Assembly: GCA_036936605.1 (NCBI GenBank)
Contig: JAUPFV010000001.1
Location: forward strand, 214,673,530-214,737,529
DNA: 64,000 nt
Origin: Limnanthes douglasii subsp. nivea
Lineage: Eukaryota; Streptophyta; Magnoliopsida; Brassicales; Limnanthaceae
Reading direction: 5' to 3'
Shown: positions 23,690-35,875 of the stretch, in pieces
How the letters are laid out: each line of letters begins with the position of its first letter
Numbering within the stretch: position 1 is the stretch's first letter
The notes under the pieces: generated by a model
Database searches by the model: none
Told to the model about the DNA's origin: nothing
The model's input: the letters and a program-made list of their open reading frames with translations, nothing else
Program-made: the position numbers and the translations under genes

Positions 23690-24160
23690 ATTGTGTAAGA
23701 AGCTCCACATGACAACCCTAGCTATTCGTTGGATACCAAACTGTTCCATTACAATTAATATACTCCCGCCAGTCCATGAAAAGATCGACAACAGTATATA
23801 TAGATTCATTCACTGCTGAAGGATCGAGGTTGAGGTTCTTTTAAACCTCGTTATTTCCGTCCTTCAAACCAGTGAGTTTAGACTTGTTTCTTGCTCAAAT
23901 GGGTATTCCAAATGACATCAAATGTACACACCTGTAAAAAAGAAAATAATGTTATGGCTTTACTCGATATCTAATCCAGTACATGTATAGAATATCTAAA
24001 AAGAGAGTGATATGTAGATACCGAAAATACAATAACAAGTGTTTGATGCCGTGACGCTGAAGCTGTGGCCGGCTTCATCTTCTTCGTTAGACTTGTTCAT
24101 GTTTAGAAGAAATATATGAAGCTATAGAATAGAATGTGGTGTGTATTTATAGGTGTGGAT
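23690..24160 (-). CDS. Candidate small two-exon gene, TATA-driven, function unknown
   Basis: On the minus strand a good TATAAATA box at about 24149-24156 is followed by a short A/C-rich leader. An ATG at about 24100 opens MNKSNEEDEAGHSFSVTAS and ends near a gtatct donor at about 24023. A T-rich tract with acag acceptor near 23936 leads to a second exon. In the frame implied by this donor and acceptor a stop follows within a few codons, giving a peptide of about 30 residues. Another frame of exon 2 looks more protein-like (LDPSAVNESIYTVVDLFMDWRE) but carries stops. It may be a small-peptide gene or a decayed longer one. No family recognised; low certainty. Confidence 0.3.
24149..24157 (-). promoter_or_regulatory. 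TATA box of the candidate small gene
   Basis: The minus strand reads TATAAATA about 50 bases upstream of the candidate ATG, a typical plant core-promoter position. Confidence 0.4.
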
Positions 24161-24169
24161 CCATACATG

Positions 24170-24955
24170 AGAGTTCCAAGTTGCAAGGAATTAAACAGTA
24201 CGGACCTAACAATTGCTATTGAGTTTGGTGGTTGCAGTGAAGTATGCATTCAAATTAATGTCATGAACCACCAGTCTGATTAAAACACATTGTCAAGTCT
24301 CAACCCCCAGACATATGTATGCCAACAACCTTCAAAGTTAAAGGTCATTTACCTTAATGCTTTCTTTCTATTGGCTTAGTGTTTGTTTTGTGTGCAAGAC
24401 ATTTGAACCAAACTCTTTCTTTATAATAATAAAAAAACGCTATTTTCATGGATCTACGAAATCCTGAAACCTGGATGCATAAAAATATATTTTAGTATCT
24501 GATAAAACCCTTAGTTTTACTTACTCATTTCTATAAACATCTTTTAAAAAACATTTAAGTGTTAAAGAAAAATATTATAACGCATGTATACAAGAAACAA
24601 ATCTGCGGGCCAGGTTTTATATATTTGTCTGGCTTTAATTTTTATTGCCTCAGCTAAACCTTGTATATGCTAATATAGTTAGAGGCATTAGCTTTTGAGT
24701 GTAACAATTTATTGTTACCACGATTACAAAATAGGTGTAATTAAGTATATTTTGTACCAGTAGTTTTCCCTTATTTATAAAATTAAATGATTTAGATCAT
24801 GAACTGTATGTCCAAAGTTTGAGACTCGAGATGATCAATACAACCTATTTACAACGATTTTAGAGTGATAGAATCAAGTGTCGTAAGATGTTTCTATGCG
24901 CTTTAGGTAACCTTCAAACTTTTTTTTACTAGATTTTTTTTCAACCGTCATTCAG
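24170..24955. other. AT-rich spacer
   Basis: No gene seen. The left part would be the upstream region of the candidate minus-strand gene; the right part may hold decayed copia 3' sequence. Confidence 0.5.
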
Positions 24956-27900
24956 TTCTTCAGTGATCTCAAATCCCTCCTCCATCTAGATAGAGAGAAT
25001 CAAAATTCTAGTTTATCCTTAAAAAAACCAAAACTTAATTGAGCGAGAGGTTTTGTAAATTCGTCGGCAGTCCGTCATATGACGGAATATACTGTATTTC
25101 AAAATTCTGTTGTAGGATTTGATTTCCGATGAAATGCACATTTACCTGTGTTTGGTTTTGTCGAGGAAGAATGGATTTGACGCGAGTGAGGCAGCCCCCA
25201 AATTATTAGACCAAAAAATGAGGTTCGAGGTAGAAAGATTTGGAGCTCCCAAAGTATGACTGAAGCTACATCAGTTCAGCTAAGAGATTAGCCAGAGCTC
25301 GATGCTCTAACTTTGTGTTAAATTTTTGCGACTACCTGCTGTTTTTTGGATGACTAAGATATCAGTGAGTCTCCAAAAAACACAAAGTATCCTTCTTTTA
25401 TCGGGCGAGCTCATCTCGTCAGCGCCAGAAAAGCAACGGTTTGATGTGTTATCCAAGAGCCTTTGAGTCGGATAAGTGCCTTAACACTCCTATAACAAAC
25501 TGTATGTGCGTAGTTGTATGAGCTTTTAAAGACGAGATAGTTTATTTACTGCAAATGAAATGTAAGGTCTCATGTGTAGTAAATATTGTAATGAACCTAA
25601 TAGTTTTTGTCTATATGGCGTATGATCATAAAGCAAAGTACCATCATAGAGCGAAAGAATCTAACCAAAATGTAGTGGAGTAGGGCAAGACTTGGAATTT
25701 CTCATCCTAACGGAGGTAAGTAGTTCTTCGGTTTAGCTTATTTGGGTCAAGTAGAGTGCATTGGGATCTCTAACAACCTCTATACCTAAGAATAAATTGA
25801 GGTTACCTATATCATTTAGATTGAACCTTACATTTAGCTTAGAAATGAACCTGTGTAGTAAGTCTGGCATGTTCCAAGACATAATAATATCATCCACATG
25901 AACTATCAGGACCATTGTCACTTGGGGAGTGTTATAGAAAAACATAGAAATGTTTTTCTTTGAGTTCTGAAAATCCCATCCAACTAGATTTTCATGCAAC
26001 CTAGAGTACTATGCTCTAGGAGTCTGCTTAAGACTATAAATTTCTTTATTTAACATGCACACATGGTGTGGTTTCAGAAGGTCTACAAACTCTTGAGGTT
26101 GTGCCATATATACTGTCTCCCTTAGTGTGCCATTGAGGAAGGCATTGCTGATGCAAGCTGGCGAATGACCCAGTTCTTTGACACAATAATGTTAGGTATG
26201 AGTTTGATGGTAGAGTCCTTGACAACCAGACTGAATGTCCTATCAAACTCTATACTATGACATAAAAACATTGGCAACCAAAAGGGTATTATACATCTGG
26301 ACAGACTTATCAAGATCATGCTTCAACCTGTAAACCCACTTAAAACCAACCTAGAAATCCAATGAACCAAAGTTAATGTGTTGTTAGACTGTAAGGCTTT
26401 AAACTCTATGTGCATTGCACTCGACCGGTTAGTGTCTGATACTGCATATTTCGAACTAGTTAGTTATGTAGGTAACCTATAGAAATAGTAGTCAATGATG
26501 TATATATAATTTTAGACTTGGAAATATCAGATTTTCCTCAAGTATTCATTGAGTGTTGATTAATGAAAAATGTAAGCCTACTAAGAGGTTATGTAGACAA
26601 TATGTTTGAACTTTTAGGTGTCATGGTAGTATGAGTAGGTAAAGCATGATCAATGTGAAGTCTTAGAGAATTTGGTGTGACATTTTTCCTAGAGGTTATA
26701 TGGAATTATATCGAAAGTAAGGGTTGGTGCATTGTCTTTTGACTGTCTACAAAATAATGAATATTATTTGGTTGCAACTGCCATGTAGGATAAATATTTG
26801 AAGGAGAAAAATATGAAGGGTTGCTTGGAAATAAATCAAAATATGAATCAGATAAGTTTTCTTTACCTGTAAAGCTGGGAGCACTGCATTGCACTAGCTA
26901 TCACATGTAGTTTCAATGTTAAGAAAATTAGTAAACCAATCTGACCTTAGAATAAACACATGAGATTGACCTTATATATAATTTACAAATTGTATATGAC
27001 ATAGAAAATCAAACTCATTGAAAACTACATACCTAGAAATGTAGAATTTTCCAGAGTGTCTTAAGCACTTGTAGCTTATATGGGTAGCATAGTACCCTAA
27101 AAATACACACCGAATAGAATGAAACTGAAATTTATGTTTTAAAAAAACCTTGAATAGGGATAACAAACACATATAAACATCATTAGAAAATATAATAGAT
27201 TATTTTGAGTAGAGTGTCTCATAGGGTGACTTGTACTACGGTAGAACAGTAAGTAATTTATTAATTAGATTTACTGCAATAGAAAAAGCATCATACCAAA
27301 AAGCGAATGGTAGTTGAGACTGATCTAAGAGTGTAAGACCAATCTCAACTATATGCTTATGTTTTCTGTGTATCCTAACATTTTGGGCATAGAAGTGATG
27401 GCAAGAGTGCCTAACTTGAATGCCATATTGAGTGGCGTGAGGTATAAAAGTTTGGTATTCACCACCACTGTTAGCCTAGAGAACTTCAATTTTCCTTTCA
27501 AAATTATTTTCAAGTAGTGTTTAATTGTATAAAAAATTGAGTGCATCACTCTTAAATTTTAATAGATATATCCATGAAAACCTAGAAAAGTCATCTAAAA
27601 ACAATATATAGTACTTAAAACCAGTTTTAGTTAAAATTAGGATTGGTCCCCAAAGATCTATGTGCATTAAGTCTAAAGCATTTTTGGCATGAGATGTAGA
27701 GTTAGGATATTGCAGTTTGTGTAATTTACCAAGTTGAAAGAAATGACAAAAGGTAGTTTTTCATTAGATTAGCAACAATATTACATTATATTAAGATCTT
27801 ATATAGAAATTGAAAAAAAAAATGATGGCTAATCTCATGTGCGAGCCATCTCTTTTTGACACAAAATCCTTATTATGTAAGATTGATTCGGAAACATAGA

Positions 27901-29285
27901 CTCTATAATATGGGACTTGAAACTGAGGTTGCTTATCAATTCAATATAGTCCTCCATTAGTTCTCTCTATTAACAGAATATTCACTGTGTCCAAATCGTT
28001 AACAAATCTCATATCCATAAAGAATTCAAAAAATACATAATTATTTGAGGTTAAATGTGATATAGATAGTAGGTTTTCGAATGCAAGAATACTAGAATTG
28101 TCAGCATGCTTAATTAGACAGTTCTGACCATTTCCAACCTTAATAGATATTTTACCTTCGTAATAAATCCTTTAGCTTATCAAGTTTGGATTGCGAGTGA
28201 CATGGTGTGTGGCTCCTCAAGTCAATATACTATGTAAGATCATTATTTAGCTCTTTATTGACTAGTAAATCACTTTATTCTAACTACTTTATGTGTTGTT
28301 TACCCGGTATAAAGCCTGCAGCATTTGAATTATTTTTGTAATAATAGGTTATTGGAGAATGGCCAAACTTACCACATATCTGGAAAGTTGGTTTACTTAT
28401 AGAGTACCTTCTTCCATGTCCTCCTTTGTAAGTACAAATATTCTTTCCTTGTGGTTTTTTGATACATGACTCTATAACCATGACGTCGACCCCTAGGATA
28501 TTTATTTTGACCCATTGTTTTGTTGTTTTGATTGATACTTTGTGATTTTTTTTTCAATCGTATTGGAAGTAAAATTTGTAAAGGTTAAGGTCAGATTAGC
28601 CATAATAATCTGTATGCTAGATAACTGATCTAATTTTCTCTTAAAAGTTAAGAGAGATGTCTAAAAGTCTACCTAGCTTAAGTTTTCTTTGTCTACTAGA
28701 CTCGCAACTATATGAGTATAGTCTGAGTCTAAGCCAACAAAGACATTTGATACAAGATCGTCAATATTGACTAAGCACCCAACTAGAACCAGACTATCAG
28801 AAATAGATTTTATTTTTATTAGATATTCTTCCATGATCATTCTCCATTTCCTAATCCTTTAAAATTCACTCTTGAAATAAGTAACCCTAGCTCTTGTTTG
28901 TGAACCAAACAACTTGGTTAATGCATCCCAAATTGCTTCAAAGTTCTCTTGCTTTAATAGTTAAGAAACTATTTGGAGAGAAATAGTAGTAAATAATCAT
29001 CCAACTAGAAGCTGGTCTCTAGAGTACTAGTCTTCACAGGCAGGATTCTGAATTAATAAATCATTAGATACAGAAATTACCTTGAGAGGACATGGAACAT
29101 CATTTAATATATAACCAAACAATCGGTTGTATTTGATAGTAGGAAATATCATTAATTTCTAAAGCAATAAATTTGTGTGGTCTAGCTTTATGTTATTGTT
29201 GATGTTGCTTATCTGAGTTCTGTATGGATTATTTCTAAGGTTTTTATTATTGATGAAGCAACATGGAGCAACATTAACCTAACTG
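24956..29285 (-). pseudogene. Ty1/copia gag-pol skeleton, decayed
   Basis: Minus-strand order: gag near 29240-28520 (KLDHTNLLLWK, WDALTKLFGSQTRARV), a degenerate zinc knuckle at 28284-28481 (CGKFGHSPITYYY), and protease near 28190-28250 (GATHHVTRN, with a frameshift and stop at the catalytic Asp-Ser-Gly). Then integrase: pre-core KNALDLMHIDLWGP near 27650, FLDDFSRFSWIYLLKFK near 27580, ANSGGEYQTF near 27470, and a C-terminal block at 26972-27172 (RCVFLGYYATHISYKC). Then RT at 25733-26330 (AFLNGTL, HVDDIIMSWN) and RNase H at 25080-25720 ([20 protein letters not shown]). Many stops. The 5' LTR is absent: gag abuts an unrelated gypsy fragment at about 29290. A 3' LTR was not identified. Dead. 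Confidence 0.85.
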
Positions 29286-29289
29286 ATCG

Positions 29290-31840
29290 CCTATGAAAAC
29301 TTATTACCTCTCTTACTTTCTTTGGTGTCTGCCAATCCTGAATGACCTGTATTTCTCACCTCATATTGAATGGCTTCTCACATTTTTATCAACCAATATA
29401 TATTTCGGAATGACCATATACTCAAGGTATGATAAACGCTCTGTCATCTATCTATTTTTTTAAATATTGATGGACATTTTATCTTCAGCCAACAGTTTCT
29501 AATATAGCTCGTAGATGCTCCGAATGATCTTCCTTATTCCGACTATAAATCAATATATCGTCAACTTAAATGACCACGAATTTCATAACGAAATATCGTA
29601 TAACCCGTCTCATATGTTGGATGAAAATGTTAGGTGCATTAGAAAATCTAAACAAAGTCATTAACCACTTATACAAACCATATTTTATCTTGAATACGTC
29701 TTCCATTAATCTCCAAGTTTGACGTAAATTTGATGGTATTGACTACGGAAATCAATTTTTTAGAACGACTTTGAACCTTCAACAATGCCTAGCATGTCAT
29801 CTGGTCTCAGAATTGAGAAACTATATATGAAAATTATCATATTAATCGTGTCACTATCAATGCACACATGCCAATTGTCATCTATATTTGAAACGAATAA
29901 TGTGAGAATTATGTGTAGGATGACAATCGGTCGGGATGGGTGTGAGTATATATAAACCCGTAACTCATCCTTTTTTTATTTTTTAAGCTCAATGGGTTCG
30001 AGTACCCATTCAAGTAAGAGATATTTGTTTTCAAGCCCAAACTCGTCGGATTTGGGTACCCACTCGCAGGTATCCATTGATCATTTGTTTATAAATAAAA
30101 TATATTTTTCACAATTAATTATCTAATAAAAAATTAAAAAACCTCAAAATAATATATAATAATAATATATCAAAACATATTTCTTATTTACCGTTCATAT
30201 TTAGTAACAAATTTAAAAACTTAGTAACAAATTATAAAATATATTTCTTATTTACAGTTTATGTTTATTTAAACTTATAATAAATTATATTTGTTTTTTA
30301 AATATATAAATGTATGGAAGGAATTGTAAATTTTTAAAATTTTATTTCATTAAAATTTTATATTTATTAAATATAAATTAATTTTTAATATAATAAAACT
30401 TAAATAATGGTAAAACTATCAAAAATAAAATAGTAAATACATAAACTATAAAAAAAATGAATTACATTATAATCTAATTTTAGAATTCATAAAATAATTA
30501 TATATTATGTATTAATTTTTTAATACTAGAATAACTAATGGATTTCATGTGGATCGTATTCGAGTTTTTCCGTGAGAAATTTCTTAAACTCATAACTTAT
30601 TCCAAACCCGGACGGGTAATAAATTTTCAAACCTACAACTCATCTGTATGAAATTTTTAAAATTGATAACCCATCCCATCGGGTTGGTTCGGGTCAACTA
30701 CCCGCGGATTCGAATAAAATTTCCATAATTAATTATGTATGCACTGAAACTCTCACGAATAAAACATATCTTCGATAACTCGTCTATTTTTTTGTAGGAT
30801 TTGATTCTATTTAGAACCCATCCAATAATGTGATAAATTTGATAATCTTATCCCAAAATCTAGGTCAAGATGATAGTGGATGCAACTCAATGATGAAAGA
30901 TGTTCTATTAAATCTTTAAACATTAAGTAACTGAATTAGAGGAATAAATATTACATTTTATCAGACAACAAAACTCTATGTTGTCTATTTTTTCTCTTAC
31001 TAGCGATGACACAATCATAATATGTACTACTTTGACTTTTTTAATAGTAAACTCTAACTCATTCACAGTAGTGACTAAAGAGAATGAAGGTTACTCTCTA
31101 GTCATGGAATTAGTTGAGCCTCATGAGCTTTGTTCCGGATCATTGTAGTATTCTTATTATCCTAATAGAAAACCCACATATTATCACACTTCTTGTAAGT
31201 TACATTCATATCAAAATGTCAAGGACATTTGAGCAATACGAGAATATCATTTATCTCAATCACATCACAAGCTACCTTATTTATGTAGTATTACCTGATT
31301 GAGATATGAACCTTACACGCCTTTCTGATATTCTCCTTTGGTCCATTTTGAATCCACCTGAACACATAAAGCTTCAGGTTTTTCTAGTCAAAGCTACATA
31401 TGATCCATCATCTTTATAAATATAAAATTATTACAACTGACATTCTCGATATTTAAATCACAAACCTTCCCTTGAACGTTGCAACAAGCCTTAAAATATA
31501 TTTTTTGTGAAATATCATCCATATTCGTAGTACGCATGAGTATCTAAAGCACACAATTTACATATTCGTCTCGGTTTTTTATGATTTATGCACTATCTAA
31601 CAGTTCATCAATGGCGTCTTGTTTAACAACATATTATTCTTCCTCACTATCCATTGAGTGCCTACAAATCTCTCTAGTTTCCTGGCAAGATATTCATTCA
31701 GAGGATGACATTGTTGTCCTTACATGTAATACTAAAAGCCCAGCTTTAACATACATAATTTATGCTCATGAGGTCGCTTTTATAATTATTATGAGTAGAC
31801 GCACCCCACTACCTTTCTTGGTTTAATATATAAAAAAATT
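29290..31840 (-). pseudogene. Ty3/gypsy protease-RT remnant, split by an insertion
   Basis: Minus strand. The protease region lies near 31100-31560: CCNVQGKVCDLNIENVSC, where the family has D-S-G and this copy has E-N-V, then KGVRF, SGNTT and LKCPWHF-like blocks. The RT start near 30770-30800 reads ELSKICFIRESFSAY. After an 816-bp insertion, RT continues at 29390-29905: DDNWHVCIDSDTIN, LDDMLGIVEGSK, KIDFRSQYHQI, VDDILIYSRNK-type sequence, then a VISFH block. Integrase and RNase H are absent. The block order is that of plant gypsy pol without the Tat features of elements 1 and 2, so it is a different lineage. Many stops; non-functional. Confidence 0.75.
29915..30730. mobile_element. hAT-like non-autonomous insertion in gypsy RT
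   Basis: 816 bases flanked by an exact 8-base direct repeat, aattatgt (29907-29914 and 30731-30738). Eight bases is the hAT superfamily target-duplication length. Gypsy RT coding sequence continues on both sides. The ends carry the gggtacccgcggg / tcgggtcgggat style common in plant non-autonomous elements of this kind. Terminal inverted repeats are weak, about ten matching bases near the ends (aggatgacaat against atggaaatttt). The interior is AT-rich and non-coding. Confidence 0.6.
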
Positions 31841-33748
31841 TCATTGAATCTTTTCTTCACTTTTAAATAATATTACCATATTCACCATTGTATTGGATGA
31901 CTCATCCATATTTTTTGAAGTTTGATAAACAATTAGGAATTTTCCCATTAACTCTGTCTTCATAGCCATGTTATGTGTCTAATTTACTGTTCAAACTACT
32001 TGTAGTTTAATCTTATCTTTAATGGTTAGCTTTAATCCCCTTAAATATTTGGGAACATGTTGTCTTCTTATCTCATTTAGGTTATTACAAAATGACAACA
32101 TATGCCACTTTTTCGTATAATATGAAATATTTTTGTTGTTCTACACACAATTCTAACTTTTTTAAATATAGATTATTCACGGTCTAACGGTGAAATATGT
32201 TTACCAAAATTAAATTTAACCACTAATTTAATAAGATCACATTTTCTATATCCATACTATATCTCTAGTTCTATATTTTAATGATTTCTCTTTTATTTTT
32301 GCTTCCATGTCTTATTTTAAAAACAAATTAGATTATACTAACATGCATATATTTTATAACAAAAAATTATAAATACACGAAGTAGATAATAAACCATCAT
32401 AATCTCAACATCCAGATTTCTTAACATCTTCCAAAAGTTAAAAATGATTGATTTTACAAAAGATTTTAATGCTTATATATTTCTCCTTTCTACTTCCATT
32501 TTTATAAATAAAATTACATGAGGTATCTGAGGGCATCACATAAAGTTTTTTGTTTGTACTGACAGTCTTGAGTTATAAAATGCCCATCTACATGTTACTC
32601 ATGTTTTTTCTCTAAAATGATTTATAATGGAGTATATGAGCATACAGTTTTAGCTCGGTACAGAAGGGATCTTTGACGCTTGAAAAGTTTTAGGGGATGG
32701 AGTGGATAAATACTTTGACTCTTAACATGAACAACAACCGAAACCTAAAAACACAAGAACAAATTTAACAAAAAATTAAAAGATAAAATTTATCCTAAGA
32801 TAAACAACAATAAAAAATTAACGCAATACCCCTTTCGTGCCGTGCTAAGACCTTTGCGGGGATGCACATCTTTTTCAATTTATTATTGGTATATTCTATT
32901 TTTTTAGTTTTAAGTTTAACACAAAATGCCTTAGATATTCAGATTGGATTATGTCTGAGATGACTCGTAATTTATAGAATACATTGTGTAAATATTCTCC
33001 TGAATGAAAGTTCTTAGGTGTTTATTATTTGGTAAGTCAAAGTTTAATTGTTTTTATGTTGGTATATAAATTATGTGTCGAGCTGTTCGGGATATGAGTT
33101 TAATTGACTTAAGATATGTATTCATTATTATATTATATAGTTAATGAAATCTTATGCATGCTTGTGTGTGTTTTACCAATAAAAAGTTGTTTTAGTTGTT
33201 ATGCTACTTATTTATAAGTATTGCATTATGCTGCAAGTAATATTCAAACAAAATATTATAGAAGGTGGACTAATAATGTGATTAGCATGACTAGTAATGT
33301 GATTATGTTTTAAAATAACCATTTTGTTGTTGTTGATATTGAATAACGTATTTTGTGTTAACATAAGAAAAAAATGATGACAAGAGTAAATACATATGCA
33401 ACAAAGATAGTAAGAACACTTAAAGAAAAGCAGGATTAGAAAAAAGATATGAATGGAGGATCTCATGTGCACGAGTATAGAATGCATAGGTAGAAAACAT
33501 ATGAAAACAACAAAAACTATCCCATTTTACAATCTATTGAATAGGTTATTTGAAATGCGATCAATTACACACTAAAACACACTCTTAAAAACTGAAGTTA
33601 TTTTTATTTTAAACAATTTATAAAATACATAATACTAGAATAATATATCTAATTATTTTCTACTAAAAAAGTTAATAATATATAAAAAATTTAATAACTT
33701 CTCATTGTTGTTGATTAACGCACAACACATATTGTTAAAGATAAACAT
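31841..33748. other. AT-rich spacer
   Basis: No gene is supported. The left edge may include decayed gypsy gag sequence, but no zinc knuckle or gag motif could be placed. Short open frames here have biased, low-complexity composition. Confidence 0.5.
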
Positions 33749-34234
33749 GTATGATACACACAAAAATAATAATGTAATTCATTTTTTTATTCATGTTATT
33801 TATGGAACATTGACTACTTATAATATGTCATTGTAGAATCAATGAGCTTTAAGATATTTTAAAGAATCTAAAGAACCAACTTCAAGACACAAGCTAAGAT
33901 GAACAACAAAAGAAGGTATAAATATTAATGTTATTCAATTTTAGTTTATTCCTGTTATTTATTAAAAATGACTAACTTATATTATATCATAAGAGAATCA
34001 AAGAGCTTGAAAAATCTATAACTAATCTCGAGACGAGACTGCAAATTCAAGCACTAAGTCAAGCTAAAACAAAATGTATAATTGTATATGTTATTTAAGT
34101 TTAGGATAAGCCTGTTATTTATTAATAAATACTAATTAATGTTATATGATCAAGCAAAAGAAAAGCTTGAAAAATATGACAAGAATGAAAATGATGATGT
34201 CAAAAAGTAAAATAAAATTATATTACCTTATTCC
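33749..34234 (+). repeat. 159-bp tandem array of exon-intron-like units
   Basis: Three units start their exon-like part at 33837, 33996 and 34155, exactly 159 bases apart. Each unit has an AT-rich intron-like part of about 80 bases that begins gtat and ends ag. It is followed by an exon-like part of about 80 bases encoding charged heptad-like sequence: INEL..DILKNLKNQLQ, IKELEKSITNLETRLQIQA and AKEKLEKYDKNENDD. Intron-like parts resemble one another (gttattt..., cctgttatttatta). Exon 1 holds two stops and the phases do not all agree, so it is decayed or my edges are off by a base. The source gene is unknown; coiled-coil character suggests a structural or transposon-encoded protein. Confidence 0.55.
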
Positions 34235-34279
34235 TTGGTAAATAGAGTGTAAATAAAGCACATAAAATAGAAGAAAAAT

Positions 34280-34525
34280 GGAAACATAGATGTCAAAGAA
34301 GAGTTCAATAATGAAAATTAAAACAAGTCAACACAATCAATGTGGAAGACATAGATGTTAAAGAAGCATTCAATAATAAAAATTAAATCTAATTGAAAAA
34401 GTAGAAAGAGAGCCAACTGAACTTCTCAGCGATGAGGACATCGATAAGCTCAATATTATTATAAAAAAGAACAAAAAAAATAATCAATTTAAACATTCTT
34501 ATATAATTTCATTTACATAAAAATA
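34280..34525 (+). pseudogene. Coding-like remnant with a 63-bp duplication
   Basis: Two units, about 34286-34325 and 34349-34388, are 63 bases apart. In the same reading they give NIDVKEEFNNEN and DIDVKEAFNNKN, each followed by TAA. Immediately downstream a 44-codon frame reads NLIEKVEREPTELLSDEDID and ends in a Lys/Asn-rich tail at the stop near 34520. It is probably the continuation of the exon array at 33749-34234. No family recognised. Confidence 0.4.
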
Positions 34526-34851
34526 AAATAGAATTACCAATAGAATTATGATGGACATGTGAAAAACACGCAATGATATGTAGAAAATAATCTAAATGGG
34601 TCGGTGTTGATCAACCTTTATAAAATTATAACGAATGAAAAGATTAGTATAGATGTAAATAAAATATATTTAATATTTGTTAAACACATATTTGTTAAAC
34701 ATGTTTAGTTTAGATTAATGTGTTTTAAAGGTTTTTTGTTTAATATTTAGAATTAACATGCTTAGTTTGGTTTAAATGTGTTTTGCTTGGACTGAAAATT
34801 ACATGTTGTCATAAAATTCGAAAGTTATTGAAGCGGTATTGTTTGCTTGGT

Positions 34852-35875
34852 CAATTTAGGATGAGCCACGAAAGGCAGAACCGTCAGATAATAATACCTC
34901 GGACTCGACGGAGAAAGCAGTAGCAGAGCACCGCGTTCTACGGATGGGTGGTAAACTATCGCTTGCTTTCAAGAAGTCTTTGGCTGAATTATTAGCCAAA
35001 AATTTGGATGTATTTGCGTGGGAGGAAAATGATGTTTCAGGTGTTAACCCTTCTATTATATGCCATGAATTGGCAATTGACTCTTGCGTAAAACTGGTGT
35101 GTTAGAAGAGATAATATTTCTCAACAGAGAAACAAGAAGCTATACCGGAAGAATTGGCAAAACTGTCTCATCTATTGCACATCTACAGAGCGAGGTATCA
35201 ATCTTGGGTTACCAACCCAGTTTTAGTTAAGAAGAAGAGAGGACAGTAGTGAATGTGCGTAGATTTTACGGACCTCAATCAAGCCTTCCCTAAAGACGCT
35301 TTTCCGTTGCCCCGTATATATCAACTAGTAGATTATGAATCTTGATGTAAGTATTTATCGTTTACGGACGCGTATTTGGGATACAACAAAATTCGGGCAT
35401 CTCGTCTGATCAAGAGCATACCGCTTTCCAAACTGAGTGAGGCTGATATTGCTACACAGTCATGTCTTTCGGCTTAAAGAACGATGAATTCACATATCAA
35501 CGCTTAATTAACCACATCTTCAAATACCATTTGGGAAAGATCTTGGAAGCATATATTAACGATATGATTGTGAAAACGCACACGGAAGAGCAACACCTTG
35601 AAATGCTTCAGACAGTTTTCGATTTACTCCGTCGTTTCAATTTAAAGTTTAACCCAATTAAGTGCTCATTCAACATCAATAACGGTAAATTCCTAAGATA
35701 TTTGGTCAGTCAAAGGGGTATAGAGGCCGACCCCGTCCAACTAAATACAATTATCCAAATGGCGCCCCCAAAGACTATTAAGAAAGTACAGTGTCGTACG
35801 TGCCGCCTCGCCGCGCTGTCACCTCGCAAGCTTAAGCTTTACCTCACCTCGCCTGAAATCCTATCTGCACCCATG
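34852..35875 (+). pseudogene. Tat-type Ty3/gypsy RT fragment
   Basis: Plus strand. The pre-RT block (AFKKSLAELLAKNLDVFAW, ICHELAID) is followed near 35250 by MCVDFTDLNQAFPKDAFPLP and FTDAYLGYNKI. At 35462-35790 come MSFGLKNDEFTYQRLINHIF, YINDMIVKTH (catalytic Y-I-D-D changed to Y-I-N-D), NPIKCSF, FLRYLVSQRGIEADP and PPKTIKKVQ. A degraded RNase H beginning, LYLTSPEILSAP, ends at about 35875. Stops and frame changes occur before 35460. Gag, protease and integrase are absent. It is more distant from gypsy elements 1 and 2 than those are from each other. Confidence 0.8.

Noticed and set aside
31581..31826. 81-codon plus-strand frame
   Set aside because: The minus strand here carries the protease region of a gypsy relic, which explains the open mirror frame.
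33212..33487. 91-codon minus-strand frame rich in His, Ile and Asn
   Set aside because: AT-rich low-complexity translation in spacer DNA; no motif or gene structure.
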